Source: Nocardioides cynanchi
GTDB lineage: Bacteria > Actinomycetota > Actinomycetes > Propionibacteriales > Nocardioidaceae
Length of the DNA stretch: 64,000 nt
NCBI RefSeq assembly: GCF_008761635.1
Contig: NZ_CP044344.1
Span: 1,302,001 to 1,366,000, forward strand
Direction: 5' to 3'
The stretch's first letter is position 1. Each line of letters opens with the position of its first letter. The notes below the pieces were generated by a model. That model had not been told where the DNA came from. It was given only the letters and a program-made list of their open reading frames with translations, and did not search any database. Made by a program: the position numbers and the translations under genes. This document shows positions 16,572-24,900 of this stretch, piece by piece.

Positions 16572-18242
16572 TCAGCCCTCCGGGGGCGTGTCCGGCGAGA
16601 AGCGGTCCAGCAGGTCGTCCACGTGGTGACCGGCCCGCGCGTTCGTGGTCTCCCAGCCGGTGACCACGCGCACGAACCGGTCGCCGTCGAGCAGGCACAG
16701 GTCCAGCTCGGTCTCGGCGCGCACCGTCGCGGTCCGGGGGACCCGGCGCAGCAGGCCGATCTCGCCGACCAGCTCGCCGGTGCCCAGGGTGGCGACCAGC
16801 CGACCGTCGCCGACGACCGAGGCACGGCCACCCTCGATCACGTAGCAGCCGTCCGCGACTTCCCCCTGCTCGAAGAGGACCTGCCCGGCGCCCACCCGCC
16901 GCCGGACCAGACCCGCCGCCAGCTGCTCCAGGGCGGGCAGCGGCAGCGGGTCGAAGACCCGGACGGTGCGCAGCAGGGCGATGTCCCCGGCCCGGTCGAC
17001 CATCACGGCGTCGAGCCGGCGCAGCCCTCGCCAGCCCAGGATCACAACGACCGGGCCGAGCGCCCCGACCACCGCCAGGGCGCTGCGGACGTCGAGGAGG
17101 TGGGCCAGCGCCGCAGCCAGGACGGAGCCACCGCCGACGGTGAGGGCGCCGAGGCTCTCGGTCAGTCCGAACACCCGACCGAGCATCCGCTCCGGTGCGA
17201 GCCGGGCGACCAGGGTGAAGAACCCGATGTCGACCAGAGCGTTCCCGACGCCGACCAGTGCGTAGAGCAACAACGCGGTGGCGCGGGCCGGCACGGCCGC
17301 GAGGACGACCAGGGGCAGTCCCCACAGGGCGACCCCGATCCCGAACCACCCGGCCAGTCGCTGGTTGCCCACCATCACGGATCCGGCCAGCGAGCCGATC
17401 ACCGCTCCCGCACCGAGGGCAGCCGTCAGGGTGCCCACCCCCGGATCGCCCAGGCCCAGCAGGTCGACCGCGACCAGCACGCTGAACACCGAGAGCGCCC
17501 CCCGGGTGACGGTCTGGGCCGCGAGCAGCGCGAAGAGGAGGCGCAGCATCGGGGTGGTCCACACCTCGCGAGCACCGGCGACCAGTCCCTCCCACACCGA
17601 GTCCGACGCCGTACGGCGCTCCGGCTCCTCGACACGCAGACCCACCGTGACCACCGCCGAGAGGGCCGACAGGACCGCCACCGACGCGAAGCCCGCCGTC
17701 ACTCCCGACCCCGCCAGAAGGGCGGCCGCGAGCGCCGGGCCGACCAGCGTCGCCAGCGAGTCGAGCAGGCCCCGGACGACGTTCGCCGAGGCCAGGTCAC
17801 CCGGGGTGTCACACAGCAGCGGGAGCAGCGCCGAGTTGACCGGGCGGTACAGCAGCGCCGCCGTGGTGGAGACCGTCGCCAGCAGGTAGACCCCGGCAGT
17901 GGGGCCGCCGCCGGCGGCCAGGACGACGATGCCGACGGTGGCCAGGCAGCGCACCGCCGAGACCAGCGTGAGCACCAGGTCGCGCCGCCACCGGTCCGCG
18001 ACGGTCGAGGCGAAGGGGGCGAGCACGGCCGAGGGCAGGAACCGCAGGAGCGAGACCAGGCCGACCGCGGTGGCACCTCCCGACTCGAAGGCGTAGACCG
18101 ACAGCACGACGGTGAAGGCCCACTCGGCCGTGCAGGCACCGGCGAACCCCGCCTGCGTCCGTCGCAGAGCCGGGTCGCGGGCGTTGGCCGCGAACGCCCC
18201 GGCGGCAGCCCGCAACCGGTCGCGCGATCGCGGGGTTGCCAC
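16572..18242 (-). CDS. MFS transporter fused to a C-terminal cyclic nucleotide-binding domain
   Basis: The 556-residue protein has an MFS domain of about 410 residues (GFAGACTAEWAFTVVLSVYA is helix 1; VSLLRFLPSAVLAPFASTVADRWRR carries motif A), then a CAP-type effector domain. The latter shows FDPLPLPALEQLA, VLFEQGEVADGCYVIEGG, GTGELVGEIGLLRRVPRTATV and ELDLCLLDGDRFVRVV. The GELVGEIGLLRRVPRTAT stretch corresponds to the phosphate-binding cassette, with Glu and Arg at the cNMP-contacting positions, so ligand binding is plausible. GTG 18242 is preferred; ATG 18290 would overlap the start codon of the divergent reductase. Transport substrate is unknown. Confidence 0.8.
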   Translation of the reverse strand: MATPRSRDRLRAAAGAFAANARDPALRRTQAGFAGACTAEWAFTVVLSVYAFESGGATAVGLVSLLRFLPSAVLAPFASTVADRWRRDLVLTLVSAVRCLATVGIVVLAAGGGPTAGVYLLATVSTTAALLYRPVNSALLPLLCDTPGDLASANVVRGLLDSLATLVGPALAAALLAGSGVTAGFASVAVLSALSAVVTVGLRVEEPERRTASDSVWEGLVAGAREVWTTPMLRLLFALLAAQTVTRGALSVFSVLVAVDLLGLGDPGVGTLTAALGAGAVIGSLAGSVMVGNQRLAGWFGIGVALWGLPLVVLAAVPARATALLLYALVGVGNALVDIGFFTLVARLAPERMLGRVFGLTESLGALTVGGGSVLAAALAHLLDVRSALAVVGALGPVVVILGWRGLRRLDAVMVDRAGDIALLRTVRVFDPLPLPALEQLAAGLVRRRVGAGQVLFEQGEVADGCYVIEGGRASVVGDGRLVATLGTGELVGEIGLLRRVPRTATVRAETELDLCLLDGDRFVRVVTGWETTNARAGHHVDDLLDRFSPDTPPEG

Positions 18243-18276
18243 GTCTGGCAAGGTAACCGGCGCAGCCGGCCGCGGG

Positions 18277-18282
18277 TAGTCT
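18277..18282 (+). promoter_or_regulatory. Candidate -10 box of fatty acyl reductase gene
   Basis: TAGTCT ends 6 nt before the ATG at 18289, predicting a leaderless mRNA. It lies in the 46-bp divergent gap with the MFS-cNMP gene. Confidence 0.4.
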
Positions 18283-18288
18283 CCCGCC

Positions 18289-20295
18289 ATGTCGTACTTC
18301 GTGACGGGCGCCACCGGGTTCATCGGACGACACCTCGTGGAGGAGCTGCTCGACCATCGCGACGGCACGGTGTTCGTCCTGGTGCGCGAGGGCTCGCTGG
18401 CCCGGATGGACTCCATGATCGAGGTCTGGGGCACGGACCGGGTGGTGCCCGTCGTCGGCGACCTGGGGGCCGACCGACTCGGCGTACCGAAGAAGTGGGT
18501 CACCGAGCACCGGGGCGCGATCGACCACTTCTTCCACCTGGCCGCGATCTACGACATGACCGCGGACGACGCCACCAATGAGGAGCTCAACGTCGGCGGC
18601 ACCCGCCATGCCCTCGAGCTGGCCGAGGCCCTCGAGGTCGGGTGCTTCCACCAGGTCAGCTCGGTCGCGGCGGCCGGGGAGTACGACGGCCCGTTCGACG
18701 AGTCGATGTTCGACGAGGGCCAGACGTTGCCGTCGGCCTACCACCGCACCAAGTTCGAGTCCGAGCGGATCGTGCGCGACGAGGCGACGGTGCCCTGGCG
18801 GGTCTACCGGCCGGCGATCGTGGTGGGGCACAGCGAGACCGGGGCCATGGACAAGGTGGACGGGCCCTACTACTTCTTCCCGGCCATGAAGATGCTCCGC
18901 GACGTGCTGCCGGCCTGGCTGCCGATGGTCGGCGTCGACCTCGGGGACACCAACGTCGTGCCCGTCGACTACGTCGCCAAGGCGATGGACCACCTCGCCC
19001 ACCTCGAGGGCCGGGACGGCGAGGCCTTCCACCTGGTCAACCCCGAGCCGCAGCCGGTCGTGGAGATGATCAACGCCTTCTGCGGAGCAGCCGGGGCGCC
19101 ACGCTTCGCCACCCCGGTGGACCGGGGCACGACCGGTGGTCTGCCGTTCTCCCTGGTGCCGGGACCGCTGCGGCCGTCCCGCCTGCTCACCGGCCTGATC
19201 CGCAGCGGCCCCGGCCAGCTGGTCCTCGAGCAGACCATCGGCCGGCTGGGAATCCCGGCCGAGGTCGTGGGGCACACGTCGTTCCGGCCGGTCTTCGACT
19301 CGCGTCGTACCGAGAAGGCCCTGGCCGGCTCGGGCATCGCGGTGCCCGACCTCGAGTCCTACGCCCGCACCCTGTGGACCTACTGGGAGGACCACCTGGA
19401 CGAGTCCACCGCCCACGACGCCTCGGCCCGCGAGGCCCTGACCGGGAAGTACGTCGTGATCACCGGCGCCTCGTCGGGGATCGGCCAGGTCACCGCGCTC
19501 AAGGTCGCCCAGGCCGGAGGCATCCCGGTCCTGGTCGCCCGCGGCAAGGACAAGCTCGAGGCGACCCGGGCCACGATCGAGAACCGCGGCGGCACCGCGC
19601 ACGTCTACCCGTGCGACCTGTCCGACCTCGACGCCATCGACGGGCTCTGCCGGCAGCTGGCCGACGACCTGCCCAGCATCGACTTCGTGGTGAACAACGC
19701 CGGACGCTCGATCCGGCGGTCCCTGAGGCTGAGCTCGGACCGGTTCCACGACTTCGAGCGGACGATGGCACTGAACTACTTCGGGGCGATCCGGCTGATC
19801 ATGGGACTGATCCCGCAGATGCGCCAGGGGCACCAGGGCCACGTCGTCAACATCTCGTCGATCGGCGTGCAGACCAGCCCGCCGCGCTTCTCGGCGTACG
19901 TCGCCTCGAAGGCTGCGCTCGACGCCTGGAGCAACGTCGTCTCCTCGGAGCTGGTCGGCGACGGCATCACCTTCACCAGCATCCACATGCCGCTGGTCCG
20001 GACCCCGATGATCGCGCCGACCAAGATCTACGACAAGTTCCCCACCATCAGTCCCGCCCAGGCCGCCGACCTCGTGATCAAGGCGATGGTCGAGCGGCCG
20101 CACGAGATCAACACGCTCCTCGGCAATGTCGGGGCCGTGGCCCACACGGTCGCGCCGAAGTTCGCGTTCCGGGTCCTGAACATGGCCTACCAGGTGTTCC
20201 CCGACTCGGCCGCCGCGAAGGGCGAGGGCTCGTCGGGCACCCGCGAGTCCGAGCAGATCATGCTGGCCAAGGTGTTCAAGGGCGTCCACTGGTAG
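18289..20295 (+). CDS. Two-domain fatty acyl-CoA/ACP reductase (AcrA1/Maqu_2507-like), fused extended + classical SDR
   Basis: The 668-residue protein fuses two reductase modules. The N-terminal half is an extended SDR (NAD_binding_4/male-sterility type) with FVTGATGFIGRHLVEELL at residues 4-21, a YHRTK catalytic pair and long substrate region. The C-terminal half (from about residue 384) is a classical SDR with VVITGASSGIGQ, FVVNNAGRSI and YVASK (near 538). This order and length match mycobacterial AcrA1 (Rv3391) and marine Maqu_2507, which reduce fatty acyl-CoA to aldehyde and then alcohol with NADPH. A wax-ester or ether-lipid role is inferred. It is divergent from the cNMP-regulated MFS gene. 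Confidence 0.85.
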   Translation: MSYFVTGATGFIGRHLVEELLDHRDGTVFVLVREGSLARMDSMIEVWGTDRVVPVVGDLGADRLGVPKKWVTEHRGAIDHFFHLAAIYDMTADDATNEELNVGGTRHALELAEALEVGCFHQVSSVAAAGEYDGPFDESMFDEGQTLPSAYHRTKFESERIVRDEATVPWRVYRPAIVVGHSETGAMDKVDGPYYFFPAMKMLRDVLPAWLPMVGVDLGDTNVVPVDYVAKAMDHLAHLEGRDGEAFHLVNPEPQPVVEMINAFCGAAGAPRFATPVDRGTTGGLPFSLVPGPLRPSRLLTGLIRSGPGQLVLEQTIGRLGIPAEVVGHTSFRPVFDSRRTEKALAGSGIAVPDLESYARTLWTYWEDHLDESTAHDASAREALTGKYVVITGASSGIGQVTALKVAQAGGIPVLVARGKDKLEATRATIENRGGTAHVYPCDLSDLDAIDGLCRQLADDLPSIDFVVNNAGRSIRRSLRLSSDRFHDFERTMALNYFGAIRLIMGLIPQMRQGHQGHVVNISSIGVQTSPPRFSAYVASKAALDAWSNVVSSELVGDGITFTSIHMPLVRTPMIAPTKIYDKFPTISPAQAADLVIKAMVERPHEINTLLGNVGAVAHTVAPKFAFRVLNMAYQVFPDSAAAKGEGSSGTRESEQIMLAKVFKGVHW

Positions 20296-20628
20296 CAGCG
20301 CCGCGGAGTGGGGGGTCCCGGCCGGGGGGCGCCGGGTGGGTCGGAGGGGGAGTCCGTCCGTCAGGAGATGGCAGAAGCATCGCCCGGGATCACCGGTTCC
20401 GACCATCGGGCGACCGGTCAGGGCACATGGCCCGGATCGGCCATGCCGCGTCCACCCTTCGGCCGAACTGCGGGACAACGCTGGTCACGGTTGCTCGGTT
20501 CACCCTACGGTCGGTACTCCGGTGGCCTTCGGGGTGTCGAACTCATGCGGGGGCCACCGGGCTCGAGGGGCTCGGCCGGCACGGGGAGGCCGAGCCCTTC
20601 GAGAGGGGCCGTGACACAATCCGGCGCG
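20296..20628. other. Non-coding gap with candidate tdk promoter
   Basis: No supported gene is seen in these 333 bp. The sequence is GC-rich with short ACCGGT-type palindromes near 20390-20420. CACAAT at 20615-20620, 8 nt before the tdk ATG, is a candidate -10 giving a leaderless transcript. Confidence 0.4.
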
Positions 20629-21285
20629 ATGGCTGAACTCCACTTCTTCACCGGGACGATGGACTCCGGCAAGAGCACCCTGGCGCTCCAGACCAACCAC
20701 AACCATGCGGCGCGTGGTCGGGTCGGGCGGATCTTCACCACCCACGACCGGGCCGGCGAGGCGATCCTCTCCAGCCGGCTCGGGCTGACCCACGACGCGA
20801 TCGAGGTCGACGACACCTTCGACTTCTGGCGGTACGTCGTGGACTCGCTGACCGCCGGGGGCCGGGTCGACTACCTGATCTGTGACGAGGCGCAGTTCTA
20901 CACCGCCTACCAGATCGACCAGCTGGCCAAGGTCGTCGACGAGCTCCAGATCGACGTGTTCGCGTTCGGGATCCTCAGCGACTTCCGGACCCGCCTGTTC
21001 CCGGGCAGCGCCCGGCTGGTCGAGCTGGCCGACCGGATGAACGTGCTCCAGGTCGAGGCGCTGTGCTGGTGCGGCAAGCGGGCCACCCACAACGCGCGCA
21101 CCGAGGACGGCGCGATGGTCGTCGAGGGCGAGGTGATCGTCGTGGGCGACGTGGACTCACCCGGCGGCGCTCCCGCGGAGGTCGCCTACGAGGTGCTCTG
21201 CCGCCAGCACCACCGGCGCCGGCTGACGGCGGCCCGGGCCCAGGCGGTCGCCCTCTCGCCGGAGCCGCTGCCCTTCGGATCCTGA
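20629..21285 (+). CDS. tdk: Thymidine kinase (type II)
   Basis: The 218-residue enzyme phosphorylates thymidine to dTMP with ATP, a salvage reaction. Signatures: HFFTGTMDSGKSTLA (P-loop, residues 5-19), YLICDEAQFYTAYQ (Walker B with the catalytic Glu), FGILSDFRTRLFPGS (lasso region), and zinc-binding cysteines CWCGKRATHNAR and VLCRQHHRRR. The ATG at 20629 gives exactly the family's short N-terminus. It lies alone between the acyl reductase gene and the WXG100 toxin operon, 63 bp upstream of the latter. Confidence 0.93.
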   Translation: MAELHFFTGTMDSGKSTLALQTNHNHAARGRVGRIFTTHDRAGEAILSSRLGLTHDAIEVDDTFDFWRYVVDSLTAGGRVDYLICDEAQFYTAYQIDQLAKVVDELQIDVFAFGILSDFRTRLFPGSARLVELADRMNVLQVEALCWCGKRATHNARTEDGAMVVEGEVIVVGDVDSPGGAPAEVAYEVLCRQHHRRRLTAARAQAVALSPEPLPFGS

Positions 21286-21348
21286 TCAGGTTTGCCGACC
21301 GCCGCACTGCGGTAAGAACCCACCGCGACCCCGATCGGGAGGTGTTCG

Positions 21349-21663
21349 GTGACCATTCAGGTCGACCACGAGGCGTTCGACCGCGCCACCAGGCTGGTGG
21401 CCGACATCGGTGCCGCCCTGCGCAAGGAGCACCAGCTGGTGCAGGCCGACGTGGCCGACCTGCTCGGTGCGAGCTGGGCCGGGACCGCCTCCGACCAGTT
21501 CGGTCAGGGCTGGCAGGAGTGGTGCCGCGGCATGGACGACGTGCTGGCCGGCATCGGGATCACCAACGCGCTGCTGGGCGTCGTCCGCGCCGACCTGGAC
21601 CGGACCGACGCGTCCCGACAGGCTGCGGCTGCCGCGCTCCAGGCCCGGCTCGGAGACGTCTGA
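21349..21663 (+). CDS. WXG100-family protein 1 (EsxB-like type VII secretion partner)
   Basis: The 104-residue helical-hairpin protein has the family's central W-x-G turn as WAG at residues 43-45 (ASWAGTASDQFGQGWQEW), with amphipathic helices either side. WXG100 proteins form small helical heterodimers that are exported by, or guide cargo to, type VII secretion systems. The GTG start has a good ribosome-binding site, CGGGAGG, 6 nt upstream. The stop overlaps the start of the second WXG100 gene by one base (TGATG). It is the first gene of the ART-toxin operon. No secretion ATPase gene is in the window. Confidence 0.82.
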   Translation: MTIQVDHEAFDRATRLVADIGAALRKEHQLVQADVADLLGASWAGTASDQFGQGWQEWCRGMDDVLAGIGITNALLGVVRADLDRTDASRQAAAAALQARLGDV

Positions 21664-21962
21664 TGGCGCTGCGCTACCGGGTCGACCTCGACGAGCTCGC
21701 CCGCGTGATCGACAGCCTCGAGTCCTTCGGCACGACGCTCGATGCCAAGCTCGCGGAGCTCGACCGGGTCAACGCCGAGCTCCACGTCACCTGGGAGGGC
21801 GAGGCGGCCGTCGCCCAGGCCGACGCCCACCGCAAGCTCGCGCACGGCGCGGCCGAGGTCCACCGGGGCCTGCTGGCCATGCACGCCGCCGCGTCCCGCG
21901 CCCACGCCAGCTATCACGCGGCGGCGGTCGCCAACCAGCAGACCTGGAAGCAGGTCCGGTGA
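21663..21962 (+). CDS. WXG100-family protein 2
   Basis: The 99-residue helical protein has W-E-G at residues 44-46 (HVTWEGEAAVAQADAHRKL), preceded by a helix with SFGTTLDAKLAELDRVNAEL and followed by an Ala/His-rich helix. It is probably the heterodimer partner of the protein encoded just upstream. It starts on TGATG with the previous stop and its own stop overlaps the toxin gene's GTG by 4 nt, so the three are made in a coupled series. By analogy with LXG/WXG effectors, such small helical partners bind the toxin N-terminus for export. Confidence 0.8.
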   Translation: MALRYRVDLDELARVIDSLESFGTTLDAKLAELDRVNAELHVTWEGEAAVAQADAHRKLAHGAAEVHRGLLAMHAAASRAHASYHAAAVANQQTWKQVR

Positions 21963-23488
21963 ACTACCCCATCGACGTCGGCAGCACCGGCTACGTCGAC
22001 GCGGTCTCGGAGCTGGCCGGAGCCAACCGCGGCGTCGTCGACCTGATGAACGCGCTGACCGACTCCATCTATGGCTGCGGCGGCATGGCCGGCACCGACA
22101 CCGGCGGCGAGGAGTGGGCCGGTCAGTACGACTCGGCCGCGGCCCAGCTGGTCCAGGCCGGCTGCACGCTCGGTGACGCGCTGGCCAGCATGGCCAACCT
22201 GCTGAACGGCTCGCTGGTCAACCACGAGGGCGCCGAGCACGGTGCGCAGCTCTACCCGATGGCCACCACCGACGGCGACGACAACCCCGACCACGGCGTG
22301 ATGTCCCTGTCGGCACCGGCTCCCCCGTCGGCGCGCGGTGGCACCGGTGACCAGCCGGGTTGGTGGCACTGGATCGCGGGCCACGTCGAGGGCCTGGTGT
22401 GGCCCGACGCCGACACCGGCCGGCTCCGGTCCGCGGGCCAGGCGTGGCTCGCCGCGGCCGACAAGCTGTCCGGCTACCAGTACTCCATCGACGCCGCCGA
22501 GAGCGCGATCCTCGGCGAGATCTCGCCCGAGATCGACGACGTCCTCGCGGCCTGCGACGGCATGCGCGGGCACATCACCGACCTGGCCTCGGCGTTCACG
22601 TCGGTCGGCAACGCCTGCAACGACTACGCGCAGGGCGTCGACGAGCACCACCACGAGGTCGAGGACGAGCTGAAGAGCTTCGTGGAGTGGACGATCGGGA
22701 TCGAGACCGCCGGCGCGGTCGTCGGCTTCTTCACCCTGGGGCTCGGCGAGGGCGCGGCCCAGGCCGCAGAGGGCGCGGAGGTGGCCAACGCCGCCTCCAA
22801 GGTGGTGCGGATCCTCGAGGACCTGATCGAGTTCGCCCGCACGGTGGTCACCACGATCAAGACCGCACTGGGCAGCATCGCCCGGATCGTGATGCGGCTG
22901 GAGAAGTTCGTCAACGCCAAGCTCGTCCGGGCGATGACCCGGGTCGGGGCGGACCTCGCCCGGGACATCCCGGCCGATCTCAAGGCGATGGAGGGCGCCG
23001 GCGCGCTGACCGAGAAGGAGCTCGAGGCGCTGAAGTTCTACACCGGCCCGGGCTACGACTCGCTCAACGCCTACCTGCGGGGTCTGGCCACCAAGGTCGC
23101 CGACGGCACCGCCACCCGCTCCGAGCTCGAGGCCTACTCCCAGGCCGTGTCGGAGGGATTGACCAAGATGCCGACCTTCGCCGGGGAGACCCTGCGCGGC
23201 ACCAACCTCCCCCAGGGCGTGATCGACTCGATCGAGTCGACCGGCAAGTTCTCCGACCCGGCCTTCCTCAGCAGCTCGACCGACATGGCGGTGGCCCAGC
23301 AGTTCCGCAACGGCGGCAACGCGATGCTGCACATCGAGGGCACCACCGGGCGCGACGTCACCGCCGCCTCGACCTACGGATCGTCGGAGTCCGAGGTGCT
23401 GTTCGACAAGGGCACGGACTTCGACGTGATCAAGAAGGTCTGGAACGACAAGGGATACTGGGACATCTATCTCAAGGAGACCCCGTGA
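21959..23488 (+). CDS. WXG-type polymorphic toxin with C-terminal mono-ADP-ribosyltransferase domain
   Basis: The 509-residue protein has a WXG100-like helical N-terminus (WAG at 53-55), a second helical segment (about 150-245), a hydrophobic stretch (about 248-275) and a C-terminal ART domain (about 350-509). The ART domain starts LKFYTGPGYDSLNAYLRG, a typical exoenzyme-toxin helix. It then shows all three R-S-E catalytic signatures: R413 (TLRGTN), the S-T-S-like FLSSST (437-441), and ExE as E477-S-E479 (SESEVLF). The double Glu predicts an arginine-specific ADP-ribosyltransferase that uses NAD+. Translation is coupled to both neighbours. It is probably exported and injected into or released onto competitors. 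The target is unknown. Confidence 0.83.
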   Translation: MNYPIDVGSTGYVDAVSELAGANRGVVDLMNALTDSIYGCGGMAGTDTGGEEWAGQYDSAAAQLVQAGCTLGDALASMANLLNGSLVNHEGAEHGAQLYPMATTDGDDNPDHGVMSLSAPAPPSARGGTGDQPGWWHWIAGHVEGLVWPDADTGRLRSAGQAWLAAADKLSGYQYSIDAAESAILGEISPEIDDVLAACDGMRGHITDLASAFTSVGNACNDYAQGVDEHHHEVEDELKSFVEWTIGIETAGAVVGFFTLGLGEGAAQAAEGAEVANAASKVVRILEDLIEFARTVVTTIKTALGSIARIVMRLEKFVNAKLVRAMTRVGADLARDIPADLKAMEGAGALTEKELEALKFYTGPGYDSLNAYLRGLATKVADGTATRSELEAYSQAVSEGLTKMPTFAGETLRGTNLPQGVIDSIESTGKFSDPAFLSSSTDMAVAQQFRNGGNAMLHIEGTTGRDVTAASTYGSSESEVLFDKGTDFDVIKKVWNDKGYWDIYLKETP

Positions 23489-23976
23489 CCACCCCCCTCG
23501 ACGAGCGCCTGACCGCGCTCCTGTCGGCGCTCGACAAGCTGCCCCCGCACCACGGCCTGAGCTACCGCGGCTACACCGGCCGGCAGGGGCAGACCTTCCA
23601 GCGCGCGATCCCCAGCGCCGTCCTGGTCTCGACCTCGCGCGACCCCCGGGTGGCCACCGACAACTTCTCGACCGACGGCGTGTACGCCGTGATCGGCCGG
23701 CGTGGCCGCGACCTCACCTCGGTCAGCGAACGCCCCCACGAGCAGGAGGTCGTCTTCCGTCCCGGCTCGGTCTACCTGCCGATCGAGCGGTTCGACGTCG
23801 ACGGGCTCGAGGTGGCGGTCGTCGAGGAGCTCGACCCGGGGCACACCCCGGAGACCCACCCGACGGTCACCCTCGACCAGCTCAAGGACCAGATGACCGA
23901 GGCGATCCGCGACGCGCGTGAGCGCCCCCCGGTCGACGACGTCACGCCCGGCAAGTTCTCCGGCCCCCTGGCGTGA
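23485..23976 (+). CDS. Small ART-like protein, candidate immunity partner or second effector
   Basis: The 163-residue protein has no secretion or WXG domain. It aligns by eye with the preceding toxin's catalytic domain: R28 (SYRGYTG), S-T-S at 49-51 (VLVSTSRD), GRDLTSVS matching the toxin's GRDVTAAS, and E86-Q-E88 (HEQEVVF) matching the toxin's ESEVLF. So all three catalytic elements seem intact. It occupies the place where an immunity gene is expected: GTG 23485 overlaps the toxin stop by 4 nt. It could be an ART-fold immunity protein blocking the toxin, a self-modifying protector, or an accessory toxin domain. No known immunity family was recognised. Confidence 0.68.
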   Translation: MTTPLDERLTALLSALDKLPPHHGLSYRGYTGRQGQTFQRAIPSAVLVSTSRDPRVATDNFSTDGVYAVIGRRGRDLTSVSERPHEQEVVFRPGSVYLPIERFDVDGLEVAVVEELDPGHTPETHPTVTLDQLKDQMTEAIRDARERPPVDDVTPGKFSGPLA

Positions 23977-24794
23977 TCCGGCCCGGACTCCTGGTCGACG
24001 TCGACTCGGTCCCCGGTGACGCCGTCCTGCTCGACACGCGGCTGACGACCTCCGGCGCGCCCGGTCGTGAGCGGTACGACGCGGGCCACCTGCCCGGCGC
24101 GACGTACGTCGACCTCGACGACGACCTGGCCGACCCACCCGGTGCCGACGGCCGGCACCCGCTGCCGACGCCCGAGCGCTTCGTCGCGGCCATGCAGCGG
24201 GCCGGGGTGTGCCAGGACTCGACGGTCGTGGTCTACGACGACGGTCCGGCCACCGCGGCCGCCCGGCTGTGGTGGCTGCTGCGCGACTACGGGCACGACG
24301 ACGTGCTGGTGCTGGACGGTGGGCTCCGGGCCTGGAGCGACGCCGGTCGACCGGTCTCGACCACGCCGACGGCTTCCGGGCCGGGCGACTGGACCGGCCG
24401 GCCCGGGCAGCTGCCGACGGTCGGCGCCGACGGAGCCGCCGGGCTCGCGCGAGACGGGGGGCTGATCGACGTCCGGGCCGCCGTCCGGTTCCGGGGCGAG
24501 CAGGAGCCGCTCGACCCGGTGGCCGGTCACATCCCAGGTGCGGTGAACGCGCCGCTCACCGACCTGACCGACGAGCTGGGGCGCTTCCTCCCGTCGTCGG
24601 CCCTGGCCGCGCACTTCGAGGCCCTGAGCGTGTCCGGGTCGGCGCGGGTGGCCGCCTACTGCGGCTCCGGCGTCACCGCCTGCCAGACCCTGCTCGCGCT
24701 GCGGCTCGCGGGTCTGGAGGACGGGGCGCTCTACCCGGGCAGCTGGAGCGGCTGGATCACGGATCCGTCCCGGCCCGTCGCCCTCGGCGGCTGA
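23973..24794 (+). CDS. Sulfurtransferase (3-mercaptopyruvate/thiosulfate type)
   Basis: The 273-residue tandem-rhodanese enzyme has an inactive N-terminal rhodanese domain (LLDTRL, RYDAGHLPGATYVDLD) and an active C-terminal one (LIDVRAAVRFRGE, GHIPGAVNAP). Its active-site loop CGSGVTACQ carries the persulfide cysteine; CGSGVTA is the 3-mercaptopyruvate sulfurtransferase type. It moves sulfane sulfur from 3-mercaptopyruvate or thiosulfate to thiol acceptors. It starts on a GTGA overlap with the ART-like gene, so it is transcribed with the toxin module, though it is probably a resident metabolic gene rather than part of it. Confidence 0.88.
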   Translation: MIRPGLLVDVDSVPGDAVLLDTRLTTSGAPGRERYDAGHLPGATYVDLDDDLADPPGADGRHPLPTPERFVAAMQRAGVCQDSTVVVYDDGPATAAARLWWLLRDYGHDDVLVLDGGLRAWSDAGRPVSTTPTASGPGDWTGRPGQLPTVGADGAAGLARDGGLIDVRAAVRFRGEQEPLDPVAGHIPGAVNAPLTDLTDELGRFLPSSALAAHFEALSVSGSARVAAYCGSGVTACQTLLALRLAGLEDGALYPGSWSGWITDPSRPVALGG

Positions 24795-24900
24795 GCAGGG
24801 CCCACGGCGCGTCCTCGACGAGGACACCCCCTACCTGGATGGGCCCACGTGGACTCGTCCTCGTAGCGCCCCGGTGGAGCGACGGACGAGCCGAGCCCGC

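Noticed and set aside
18243..18290. MFS-cNMP start at ATG 18290
   Set aside because: It overlaps the start codon of the divergent reductase; GTG 18242 gives the normal N-terminus.
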